NCBI GenBank assembly: GCA_018883625.1
Contig: JAHLFV010000037.1
Location: 1 to 12,987, forward strand
Direction of reading: 5' to 3'
Length of the DNA stretch: 12,987 bases
From: Candidatus Treponema excrementipullorum
GTDB lineage: Bacteria > Spirochaetota > Spirochaetia > Treponematales > Treponemataceae
Under the pieces are notes generated by a model. It saw only the letters and a program-made list of their open reading frames with translations. It was not told the origin of the DNA and ran no database searches. Below, piece after piece: positions 1-6,596 of this stretch. How positions within the stretch are numbered: the stretch's first letter is position 1; each line of letters opens with the position of its first letter. Both the position numbers and the translations under genes were made by a program.

Positions 1-19
1 TACGAAGAAGAATTTTTAT

Positions 20-56
20 AAAAAAAATCCATACCCGGGTAAGTGTCCGGGTATGG
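20..56 (-). terminator. Rho-independent terminator of the persulfide reductase gene
   Basis: A perfect 10-bp stem (CCATACCCGG at 29-38 with CCGGGTATGG at 47-56) encloses an 8-nt loop. On the minus strand it is followed by a run of seven or more T. It lies 10 bp past the reductase stop codon, so it ends that transcript. Confidence 0.9.
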
Positions 57-66
57 TTACACATCC

Positions 67-1737
67 CTATTCGGAAGCTGTCATGACAGAATAATACAAA
101 CGCCATCCTCCGGCCAAGTTATAGCAGGTGTATCCCAAACCAGATAGGATTCTGCACGCTATATAACTTCTCAGTCCACTTACGCAGTGAATATATACCG
201 GTTTGTCTTTAGGAATTGTATCTAAATTCTGCCGGAGTTCATCAAGAGGGATATTTTCAAAGCCGTCAATAACACCGTATGGCAGAAAGCTTACACTGTT
301 AATTTCACCTTTTGTTCTTACATCCAAAAGAGTAACACTACCATCTCGGGGTAAGTCTTTTACGTCATGCCAGAAAAATTGTTGTACCAAGCCTTTTTCT
401 ACATTTTCAGCAACGAAACCTACCATATTCACAGGATCTTTGGCACTGCCAAAGGGGGGAGCGTAACAAAGCTCTAAAGCAGTTAAATCCGTAACTTTTG
501 CTCCAAAACGTATAGCTGTGGCCAGTACATCCATACGTTTATCTACTCCGTCAAAACCAACTATTTGAGCACCGATAATTTTTTTTGTAGCTTTTTCCCA
601 TAACACTTTTACGGACATCTGATTGGCTCCCGGATAGTATGTAGCGTGATTTGCCGAATAGGTATAGGTTTTATCGTAGTCTATACCGGCCAATGTTGCG
701 GCCTTTTCGTTTAATCCTGTTGTTGCTACCGTCATATCGAAAAACTTCAAAACAGCAGATCCCTGAGTACCGGTATATATGCTTTCTATTCCGCAAATAT
801 TATCCGCAGCTATACGTCCCTGTTTGTTGGCAGGACCGGCTAAGGGGATAAAACCGGGATTTCCAGTAATAAAATCGGTAATTTGAACGGCATCACCCAA
901 TGCATAGATAAAAGGATCATTTGTTCTCATGTGATTATCTGTAACAATGGCTCCCCGACTGTTTACTTCCAAACCGGCTTCTTTTGCCAAAGCACTTTCG
1001 GGACGGACTCCTACAGACATAATTAACATGTCACAAGTGAGGACACCTTCTGTCAACTCAACAGAGAGACCACTGCCTGTATCTGTTATTTTTTGAACAC
1101 CTTTTTTCAAAAGCACATGTATGCCCATTTGCAGTGCGTAATTATACACATCTGCCGCCATATCAAAATCTAAAGGTGCAATGAGATGATCAGCCATCTC
1201 TACAATAGTGACATCCAAACCGGCATGTTTCAGATTATCGGCCATTTCCACACCGATATAACCACCTCCCACAACCACAGCGGTTTTGGGATGCCAGTTG
1301 TTGATAAAGTTTTTTATTTTTAGTGTATCGGGAATGTTTCGAAGAGTAAAAACTCTTAAAGAATCTTGAGCTCCTAAGGCCGGTTTTATAGGTTCTGCTC
1401 CGGGAGAAAGAATTAAGTTGTCGTACATTTCTGTATATTCTTCACCTGAAACTACATTTCTTACAACTACTTCTTTTGCATCTCTGTTGATTTTAACTGC
1501 TTCACTAAAAATACGTACATCAATATTAAATCTTTGCCGAAAACCTTCCGGTGTTTGAACTGTCAGATTCTCTTGCTGTTTAATTGCTCCTCCGATATAA
1601 TACGGGAGACCACAATTTGCAAAGGATACAAATTCTCCCCTTTCCAGGAGAATTATTTCAGCAGTTTCATCTAAACGGCGAAGTCTGGCTGCTGCAGATG
1701 CTCCCCCTGCAACGCCACCTATAATAACAGTTTTCAT
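67..1737 (-). CDS. CoA-disulfide / persulfide reductase with C-terminal rhodanese domain
   Basis: Two-part cytosolic flavoprotein, 556 aa from the chosen start. The N-terminal FAD domain opens with VIIGGVAGG (4-12). The single redox cysteine lies in SFANCGLPYYIGG (Cys42), as in CoA-disulfide reductases rather than the CxxxxC of glutathione or lipoamide reductases. A second dinucleotide fold (VVVGGGYIG) for NAD(P)H and the FAD motif ALGDA follow. The dimerisation domain has the CoADR-type stretch YAPPFGSAKDPVNM. The last ~90 residues are a rhodanese domain with active loop CVSGLRS (Cys near 518). Fusions of this kind (CoADR-RHD, Npsr) reduce CoA disulfide, CoA persulfide or polysulfide with NADH; which substrate applies here is not readable. 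Start: an ATG 18 bp further upstream exists, but AAGGAAGG lies 5 nt before the ATG at 1737, making this the better start. The gene diverges from the Crp/Fnr regulator 36 bp away. Confidence 0.93.
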   Translation of the reverse strand: MKTVIIGGVAGGASAAARLRRLDETAEIILLERGEFVSFANCGLPYYIGGAIKQQENLTVQTPEGFRQRFNIDVRIFSEAVKINRDAKEVVVRNVVSGEEYTEMYDNLILSPGAEPIKPALGAQDSLRVFTLRNIPDTLKIKNFINNWHPKTAVVVGGGYIGVEMADNLKHAGLDVTIVEMADHLIAPLDFDMAADVYNYALQMGIHVLLKKGVQKITDTGSGLSVELTEGVLTCDMLIMSVGVRPESALAKEAGLEVNSRGAIVTDNHMRTNDPFIYALGDAVQITDFITGNPGFIPLAGPANKQGRIAADNICGIESIYTGTQGSAVLKFFDMTVATTGLNEKAATLAGIDYDKTYTYSANHATYYPGANQMSVKVLWEKATKKIIGAQIVGFDGVDKRMDVLATAIRFGAKVTDLTALELCYAPPFGSAKDPVNMVGFVAENVEKGLVQQFFWHDVKDLPRDGSVTLLDVRTKGEINSVSFLPYGVIDGFENIPLDELRQNLDTIPKDKPVYIHCVSGLRSYIACRILSGLGYTCYNLAGGWRLYYSVMTASE

Positions 1738-1773
1738 ATAAACCTTCCTTTGCATATCCTAAAGGAGTATGCC
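1738..1773. promoter_or_regulatory. Short divergent spacer between reductase and regulator
   Basis: These 36 bp hold both Shine-Dalgarno sites: AAGGAAGG for the minus gene and AAAGGAG (1761-1767) for the plus gene. Promoters must therefore overlap the coding sequences. A candidate minus -10 is TAGGAT (plus 1756-1761) with no good -35. A candidate plus -10 is TATAAT (1720-1725), also with a poor -35. Weak -35 boxes on both sides would suit activator-dependent promoters, but this is only a visual call. Confidence 0.35.
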
Positions 1774-2448
1774 ATGGAGCACTTTGAGTGCCACAATCTT
1801 TATGATACATTCTTCCCTTTTTGGAAAGATTTAGATCCCCATTCTAAAGCACTACTGTGTACAAATACCCATGCTGTCAGTTACAAGAGAGGAACCCTTG
1901 TCCATGACGGAAATAATTGTACAGGAGTAATTGTTGTAAAAACAGGCTGCCTGCGGGTATATCTTATGCCGGAACAAGGAAGGGAAATAACCCTATACAG
2001 ACTTTTTCCGGGAGATATTTGTATGCTTTCTGCATCCTGTGTATTACAAAGCATTACCTTTGACGTTGCTGTCAGTGCAGAAGAAGACAGCTCCTGTTAT
2101 CTTGTTAACGGAAAAACCTTTGCTGAAGTTTCGGAAACCAACCTTACCATGAAGAACTTTGCCTTAGAAACAGCAGTTGCCCGCTTTTCCGATGTTATGT
2201 GGGCAATGCAACAAATCCTCTTTATGAGCTTTGACAAAAGACTAGCAATATTCTTATGGGATGAAATTGCAAAAAACGGTTCCGATTCCATTACCATGAC
2301 CCATGAACAGATCGCCCGTTATATGGGTTCTGCTCGGGAAGTTGTTTCCAGAATGATAAAATACTTTGTTGCAGAAGGTATCATCGAAACATCCCGTGGC
2401 GGCATAAAAGTAATCGACCGTTCAAAACTAAAAGCCCTAGCTTTTTGA
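1774..2448 (+). CDS. Crp/Fnr-family transcriptional regulator, cysteine-rich sensor domain
   Basis: 224-aa regulator. Residues ~20-120 form the cyclic-nucleotide-binding-like beta roll (GVIVVKTGCLRVYL, EITLYRLFPGD). A long dimerisation helix follows at ~125-165, then a C-terminal winged helix-turn-helix (ITMTHEQIARYMGSAREVVSRM, 173-194; recognition helix SAREVVSRM). There is no FNR-style N-terminal CxxC cluster motif. All seven cysteines (6, 29, 49, 59, 83, 89, 108) are in the sensor half, two of them in GDICMLSASC. The family-typical cAMP-contacting residues are not evident, so a redox, persulfide or metal signal is more likely than cAMP; this is inference. Start: AAAGGAG ends 6 nt before the ATG at 1774; a TTG at 1750 in the same frame has no such site. 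Divergence from the reductase suggests it controls that gene and perhaps the mini-FTR/thioredoxin operon. Confidence 0.9.
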   Translation: MEHFECHNLYDTFFPFWKDLDPHSKALLCTNTHAVSYKRGTLVHDGNNCTGVIVVKTGCLRVYLMPEQGREITLYRLFPGDICMLSASCVLQSITFDVAVSAEEDSSCYLVNGKTFAEVSETNLTMKNFALETAVARFSDVMWAMQQILFMSFDKRLAIFLWDEIAKNGSDSITMTHEQIARYMGSAREVVSRMIKYFVAEGIIETSRGGIKVIDRSKLKALAF

Positions 2449-2500
2449 TGTTAGCGATCTCTTACCGTTATAATTACCGCACAATCTGTTCAAAAAGTAA

Positions 2501-2545
2501 AGGCATCCAAAAATCCCCTATGGGACTTTTTGAATGCCTCTTTTT
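2501..2545. terminator. Bidirectional terminator between regulator and trxA
   Basis: Long imperfect hairpin: AGGCAT/ATGCCT, CAAAAA/TTTTTG and CCC/GGG arms (2501-2539) around the loop CTAT. A T run (2541-2545) follows on the plus strand, and TTACTTTTTG follows on the minus strand. It sits midway between two convergent stop codons, so it can end both transcripts. The stretch 2449-2500 holds no gene. Confidence 0.82.
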
Positions 2546-2554
2546 CTCAAGCAA

Positions 2555-2866
2555 TTAACCCTTTAAGAAAGAAACGATCTTGTCCTTAGAAACAGCTCCT
2601 ACAGACTGACGCAACACCTTTCCGCCTTCCATTACAACAAGAGTCGGAATACTTACAATACCAAACTCCCGTGCCAATTCCGGCTCATCATCAACATTTA
2701 CTTTACCCACAGCAAATTCAGGATGCTCATCTGCTACTTCATCTACAAGTGGGGAAACATGCATACAAGGTCCGCACCAGCTAGCCCAGAAGTCTATCAA
2801 TACTCTTTTGGGATTGTTTTTAATTTCGCTTTCAAAATTGCTTTTTGTTACAGTAATTACAGACAT
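2555..2866 (-). CDS. trxA: Thioredoxin
   Basis: Full-length 103-aa thioredoxin, a cytosolic dithiol carrier with no signal peptide. The active site is WCGPC (Cys31, Cys34). It is preceded by VLIDFWASW and followed by the buried-core segment VGKVNVDDEPELAREFGI. The cis-proline is Pro74 in SIPTL, and the GGKVLRQSVG turn comes near the end. The Shine-Dalgarno site AAAGGAG stands 5 nt before the ATG. It is the second gene of a two-gene operon, 24 nt behind the mini-FTR-like gene, whose product is a candidate reductant for it. Identity is secure; its in vivo targets are not readable from sequence. Confidence 0.96.
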   Translation of the reverse strand: MSVITVTKSNFESEIKNNPKRVLIDFWASWCGPCMHVSPLVDEVADEHPEFAVGKVNVDDEPELAREFGIVSIPTLVVMEGGKVLRQSVGAVSKDKIVSFLKG

Positions 2867-2890
2867 ATATACTCCTTTATATTTTTATTG

Positions 2891-3091
2891 TTAATCCTTG
2901 TGTTTATAATACAAACGACAGTGACAATATCCTTCATAATCGGGATCGGCGATTTGATCTCGGAATTCTTTACAAATACAGATATTGTCTTCGCTTTTTT
3001 CCAAGCGACAGGGACAATACAACTCTTTTTTTCTCAGTCCTGCTCTGATTTTTTCTACAAACTGAGGATCTTCATTCAGGGTAATTCTCAT
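2891..3091 (-). CDS. Mini ferredoxin-thioredoxin-reductase-like protein (FTR catalytic subunit family)
   Basis: A 66-aa protein with six cysteines in three CxC pairs: CPC (26-28), CIC (38-40, in ICICKEF) and CHC (56-58, in YCHCRLYYK). CPC and CHC with nearby Arg/Lys are the hallmarks of the FTR beta (catalytic) subunit. That subunit carries a 4Fe-4S cluster next to a redox disulfide and passes ferredoxin electrons to thioredoxin. It is shorter than plant FTR-beta (~110 aa). The CxC spacing here is 9 and 15 residues, against the 16 and 8 of the classical enzyme. No FTR alpha subunit lies nearby. Start: GGAGG stands 8 nt before the ATG at 3091; an ATG 15 bp upstream overlaps that site and is less likely. 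The gene precedes trxA by 24 nt, which supports a functional link. Confidence 0.82.
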   Translation of the reverse strand: MRITLNEDPQFVEKIRAGLRKKELYCPCRLEKSEDNICICKEFRDQIADPDYEGYCHCRLYYKHKD

Positions 3092-3107
3092 ATGTTTTAC
3101 CTCCATC

Positions 3108-3156
3108 TACATATAATATATTACTGACATAAAAAAATGTCTGTGATTCAGTCACA
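3108..3156 (-). promoter_or_regulatory. Predicted promoter of mini-FTR/trxA operon with Crp/Fnr-type dyad
   Basis: On the minus strand, CAGACA (plus 3138-3143) and TATATT (plus 3115-3120) are 17 bp apart, predicting a start near 3108 and a leader of about 17 nt containing GGAGG. The dyad TGTGA-N5-TCACA (plus 3142-3156) has its centre at 3149, about -41 from that start, overlapping the -35. The rest of 3107-3215 contains further short inverted repeats (3126-3141 and 3148-3169) and no gene. Confidence 0.5.
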
Positions 3157-3215
3157 CACAATGGACTGATTATATTTATAGTATACAGCTGTTAGAACAT
3201 AAAGGAAAGGATAAA

Positions 3216-3258
3216 ATAAAAAAAGTTCCCCACCGAAACATTACAGCAGGGAACACTT
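3216..3258 (-). terminator. Terminator of the NCS2 permease gene
   Basis: On the minus strand a GTTCCC...GGGAAC stem (plus 3225-3230 and 3249-3254) with an 18-nt loop is followed by a run of seven T. It lies just past the permease stop. Confidence 0.75.
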
Positions 3259-3281
3259 TCCTTTACGTGAAATAGAAAGAC

Positions 3282-4568
3282 TTATTTCAAGAAAAATCTT
3301 AAAATAAAGATAACAAAAAGGATCCAAGTAATAACGGAGATCTTTTTTATCCGTCCGGTAATCACATTGAGCAGTACGTAGGCCAAAACACCCCATACGA
3401 TACCTTCTGCAATACTGTAAGCAAAAGGCATAACTAAAATTGTAATAAAGGCAGGAATACCTTCTACAGGATCTTCAAAATTGATTCCTGTTACAGACTT
3501 CATCATCAAATAGCCAACAAAGATAAGAGCAGGAGCTGTAGCTGCAGACGGAATCAAAAGAAATAAGGGAGTTAAAAATAAAGCCAACAAGAAAAGAATG
3601 GCAGTTACAACAGAAGATAAACCGGTACGTCCTCCAGCGGCAACACCAGCAGAACTCTCAACAAAGCTAGTAACGGTAGAGGTTCCCAAAGCTGCACCGA
3701 CTACAGTTCCGATAGCATCTGCCAAGAAAGCTTGCTTTACATTGGGGATGTTTCCTTCTTTATCTGTCAATTTTGCCTGGGTTGCAACACCAACAAGTGT
3801 TCCTACAGTATCAAAAATATCTACAAAGAAGAAAGTAAAAAATACCGTGAAAAACTTCAAAGTAAAAACAGATGAAAAATCAAAAGCAAAGAAAATTGGA
3901 GAAGAAGGCAAAGAAACAGGATTGAAATTTTCGGGAACAACCGTTACTCCAAAAGGAATTCCGATAACAGTTGTAATCAAAATTGCAATCAGAATTGCTC
4001 CAGGTACTTTAAGAGTATACAGAACAATAGTGATAATCAAACCGATAACTGCTACCAACGGGCTGCCCTGTAAAGGTGCAAATCCGATAATTGTACCTAA
4101 ATCACTGGCTACAACACCTGCATTTGCCAAACCGATTAGAGCAATAAAAAGACCGATACCTACAGCTACAGCTTTTTTTAAGCTGTTGGGAATTGCTTTA
4201 ATAATTGCTTCTCTGACGTTAAAAAAGGACAAGAGAATAAAAACAATACCTTCCAAGAAAACAGCTGTCAAAGCTACTTGCCAAGAATATCCCATTCCCA
4301 TTACAACCGTATAGGTAAAAAAGGCATTCAAACCCATTCCCGGTGCCAAAGCAACAGGCAAATTGGCAGCAAAAGCCATAACCAATGTTGCAATAGCGGC
4401 AGATAATGCTGTAGCGGTAAAAACACCGTGGGGATTCATTCCGGTAGCCCCTAGCATATCGGGATTTACAGCTAAAATATAGGCCATTGCCAAAAAAGTT
4501 GTAATACCGGCAACAACTTCTTTCCGTACTGTTGTACCTCGCTCATGGAGTTTAAACAGTTTTTCCAT
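3282..4568 (-). CDS. NCS2 family purine permease (AzgA/PbuG-type)
   Basis: Inner-membrane transporter of 428 aa, the usual size, with about 12-14 hydrophobic segments. Family landmarks in order are: TTVRKEVVAGITTFLAMAYI (12-31), VNPDMLG (34-40), LAPGMGLNAFF (74-84), VDIFDTVGTLVG (249-260) and the signature GTSTVTSFVESSAGVAAGGRTG (295-316). These place it in the AzgA-like branch of NCS2, whose characterised members import adenine, guanine or hypoxanthine with protons. The exact base cannot be told from sequence. GAGGAGG stands 7 nt before the ATG. No purine riboswitch fits in the 104-bp upstream gap. The 5'-nucleotidase 3 kb away could supply nucleosides for conversion to the bases this permease takes up. 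Confidence 0.93.
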   Translation of the reverse strand: MEKLFKLHERGTTVRKEVVAGITTFLAMAYILAVNPDMLGATGMNPHGVFTATALSAAIATLVMAFAANLPVALAPGMGLNAFFTYTVVMGMGYSWQVALTAVFLEGIVFILLSFFNVREAIIKAIPNSLKKAVAVGIGLFIALIGLANAGVVASDLGTIIGFAPLQGSPLVAVIGLIITIVLYTLKVPGAILIAILITTVIGIPFGVTVVPENFNPVSLPSSPIFFAFDFSSVFTLKFFTVFFTFFFVDIFDTVGTLVGVATQAKLTDKEGNIPNVKQAFLADAIGTVVGAALGTSTVTSFVESSAGVAAGGRTGLSSVVTAILFLLALFLTPLFLLIPSAATAPALIFVGYLMMKSVTGINFEDPVEGIPAFITILVMPFAYSIAEGIVWGVLAYVLLNVITGRIKKISVITWILFVIFILRFFLK

Positions 4569-4603
4569 TATTGATCCTCCTCAGGACAATGTAATACTGG
4601 TAA

Positions 4604-4633
4604 CAGTATACTGAAATTCAAGAGGAATGAAAA
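4604..4633 (-). promoter_or_regulatory. Candidate promoter of the NCS2 permease
   Basis: On the minus strand, TATACT (plus 4605-4610) has a weak TTTTCA about 17 bp upstream. The -10 is embedded in the perfect 10-bp palindrome CAGTATACTG (4604-4613), and a related CAGTATTAC follows downstream. No convincing terminator separates this from the upstream acyltransferase gene, so read-through is also possible. Confidence 0.4.
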
Positions 4634-4672
4634 GCTACCCCATTTTGCCGTAAATTTGTACACAAGATATGA

Positions 4673-5407
4673 TTATTCTTTATTGATACCCGGAATTCGT
4701 TCCATAGCACCTCTGTAATATGTACCGGTTCCCTTTTCATCTTGTATCTTTTTCAGGATTTTAGAATACACTGTATCAATATACGTATTTAATGCATCCT
4801 TATTGATACTATTATCTTTTTGCAGTACACCAAAATCATTTGGATATACCGGCTCCATGACAAAAATATCCACCGAAGGACGCTTACCTTTCTCATGAAA
4901 AACAGAAACAATGGGTACAACGGGAACATCTAAAAGTACTGATATCACAAAAGCCCCGGGATGAAATTTTTTTGGAACGTTGTTATAAAGATAACATTCT
5001 CCCTCCGGATAAAAATGAAAATACCCACTATTTTTAAAAATAACTTCACCGCCTTTTTTCAAAGCAGCAAAACCGGTATCTCTTCTGGGAATAGGAACCC
5101 CCCCTAACAACCTTGTTAAAGTTCCCAAAAAGGGTGCAGTTACAGTAGCTTCCAGTAAAGTTTGATGAACTCTTTTTGGGAAAAAAACTGTAGCAATAAT
5201 GACCGGATCAAAAAACATCGTATGATTTGAAACAGAAACTGCTTTAGAAATCCCCTTTAAATTCTGCTGCCCGTGGATCTTAAATCTATACCAAAGTTTA
5301 CAGACAATCCAAGCAAGAGGATAAAGTAGTATGTAAAATACAATAAAAGATGCTATCTTAAAGACAATACTTGTAGAAACAATATCATCTCCCGGTTTAT
5401 ACGCCAT
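4673..5407 (-). CDS. PlsC-type acyltransferase (1-acyl-glycerol-3-phosphate acyltransferase family)
   Basis: 244-aa membrane-associated acyltransferase. A hydrophobic segment (~13-37) anchors the N terminus. The catalytic HX4D motif is in SNHTMFFDP (His62, Asp67). Motif II-like GGVPIPRR is at 102-109, motif III FYPEGE at 132-137 and motif IV VPVVPI at 161-166. Such enzymes move an acyl chain from acyl-CoA or acyl-ACP onto a glycerophosphate or sugar hydroxyl. The gene starts 8 nt after the glycosyltransferase stop, and its AGGA site overlaps that TAG, so the two are probably translationally coupled. The pairing suggests acylation of a glycolipid made by the neighbour rather than bulk phosphatidate synthesis; this is inference from context. 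Confidence 0.85.
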   Translation of the reverse strand: MAYKPGDDIVSTSIVFKIASFIVFYILLYPLAWIVCKLWYRFKIHGQQNLKGISKAVSVSNHTMFFDPVIIATVFFPKRVHQTLLEATVTAPFLGTLTRLLGGVPIPRRDTGFAALKKGGEVIFKNSGYFHFYPEGECYLYNNVPKKFHPGAFVISVLLDVPVVPIVSVFHEKGKRPSVDIFVMEPVYPNDFGVLQKDNSINKDALNTYIDTVYSKILKKIQDEKGTGTYYRGAMERIPGINKE

Positions 5408-5415
5408 ACATGATC

Positions 5416-6576
5416 CTAGTGAACGACTCTACCTTTCCAGTTATATCCTTCTCCGGTAAGAGTTCTATAGTACGATAAAGCAGCCGTATATGCAAGATTC
5501 AAAAACAGCATAGGATACAAAAAAGGCACTGAAAGCGGTAATCGCTGGGATAGAGAAATAATAAACCACACAAGGAAAAACAAAACATTATTTATTCCCA
5601 GTAAATATGTGGTTAATGAAAGAGCGTGTCCCGCAACAAGATCCATTACCAGATTTATTATAAATAACGGAAATGGTAACACAAAAAATATAACAACAGC
5701 CAATATAACGGGAATAATAATCCAAGTTTTATTGCCAAAAAAAGAAAAAATATTTTTTATGATACCGTTTACACTGGCACGAAATCCTTCATACATTCTA
5801 CATGTTGCAGCCGCATAACAATTAACAAAAATTGTCTTATACCCATAAGATTTTATCAAGCGAGCTAAATATACATCTTCACTGACTAAATCTTTTATAG
5901 CCTCATATCCACCGGCAGCTTCAAAAACGGAACGTTTAATCATAATATACTGACCAATGGCAACTGCTGTTGATTTGAGATTTGTAATTCTGTTCAAAAA
6001 CAGAGGCAAAACAAATCCAGTCAACATAAACATGAGAGGAATAGTTATTTTTTCCCCAAAAGTAGCCAATTTCTGTTTAATAAACCCGGAAGCCATATCT
6101 GCATTATGGGCTATTAAATTAGTCATAACAAAAGAAATAGAATCAGGATTATGCACCGTATCTGCATCAGTAAAAAGCAAATACTCTCCCTTTGCAGCAG
6201 AAACTAATTGGTTCATAGCAAAAATCTTACCGGTCCACCCCTTCTCTAAGGGCTTACCCTTTAAAAGTTTAAGTTTTTCCGGATATTCCTTTTGCAAATT
6301 TTGTAATATTTCATAAGTTCTGTCTGTAGAATTATCGTCTAAAACATATACATCGTAATCCACATATGTTTGGTTCAATAGAGACCTGACACATTTTTCT
6401 ATATTGTTTTCTTCATTTCTGGCAGGAACGCAAACTGAAACAGTAAAACCTTCGCAAATTTTTGCTTTTTTTGTATAAAAAAACAACCATAAAGCATTTG
6501 TCAATGCAAAGAGAACAAAAAAAACAGAAATACCTGCAAGTACCCAGCTAAAGTACAGCATCATCTGACTCCACAT
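5416..6576 (-). CDS. Membrane-bound family 2 glycosyltransferase (CrtQ-like)
   Basis: 386 aa. An N-terminal membrane helix (~8-34) is followed by a GT-A catalytic domain and four or so C-terminal helices (~285-375). GT2 motifs: VCVPARNEENNIEKC (48-62), VLDDNSTD (78-85, nucleotide-sugar Asp), KGWTGK (112-117), LLFTDADT (133-140, metal-binding DAD) and SEDVYLARL (232-240, likely catalytic base region). This arrangement resembles 4,4'-diaponeurosporenoate glycosyltransferase and hopene-associated GT2 enzymes, which glycosylate a lipid at the inner membrane. No carotenoid or hopanoid gene is in view, so the acceptor is unknown. AAGGA stands 6 nt before the ATG. It lies between the TPR gene (20 nt upstream) and the acyltransferase (8 nt downstream) in one operon. 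Confidence 0.87.
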   Translation of the reverse strand: MWSQMMLYFSWVLAGISVFFVLFALTNALWLFFYTKKAKICEGFTVSVCVPARNEENNIEKCVRSLLNQTYVDYDVYVLDDNSTDRTYEILQNLQKEYPEKLKLLKGKPLEKGWTGKIFAMNQLVSAAKGEYLLFTDADTVHNPDSISFVMTNLIAHNADMASGFIKQKLATFGEKITIPLMFMLTGFVLPLFLNRITNLKSTAVAIGQYIMIKRSVFEAAGGYEAIKDLVSEDVYLARLIKSYGYKTIFVNCYAAATCRMYEGFRASVNGIIKNIFSFFGNKTWIIIPVILAVVIFFVLPFPLFIINLVMDLVAGHALSLTTYLLGINNVLFFLVWFIISLSQRLPLSVPFLYPMLFLNLAYTAALSYYRTLTGEGYNWKGRVVH

Positions 6577-6596
6577 TACAGATCCTTATAAAATTC

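Noticed and set aside
1738..1755. Extended N terminus of the reductase (ATG at 1755)
   Set aside because: The internal ATG at 1737 has a well-spaced Shine-Dalgarno site, and the FAD-binding strand begins right after it; the upstream six codons contain that site.
1742..1766. Apparent CCTTT...AAAGG inverted repeat in the divergent spacer
   Set aside because: The arms are simply the two opposite Shine-Dalgarno sequences; they are not evidence of an operator.
2723..3127. Plus-strand 134-codon frame across trxA and the mini-FTR gene
   Set aside because: It overlaps two conserved genes in antisense, has no ribosome site, and its hydrophobic look comes from the reverse complement of charged codons.
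3598..4314. Long plus-strand open frame (238 codons) opposite the NCS2 permease
   Set aside because: It is the antisense shadow of a well-conserved membrane protein; its translation is low-complexity Lys/Ile/Thr/Val-rich, it has no ribosome site and matches no family I recognise.
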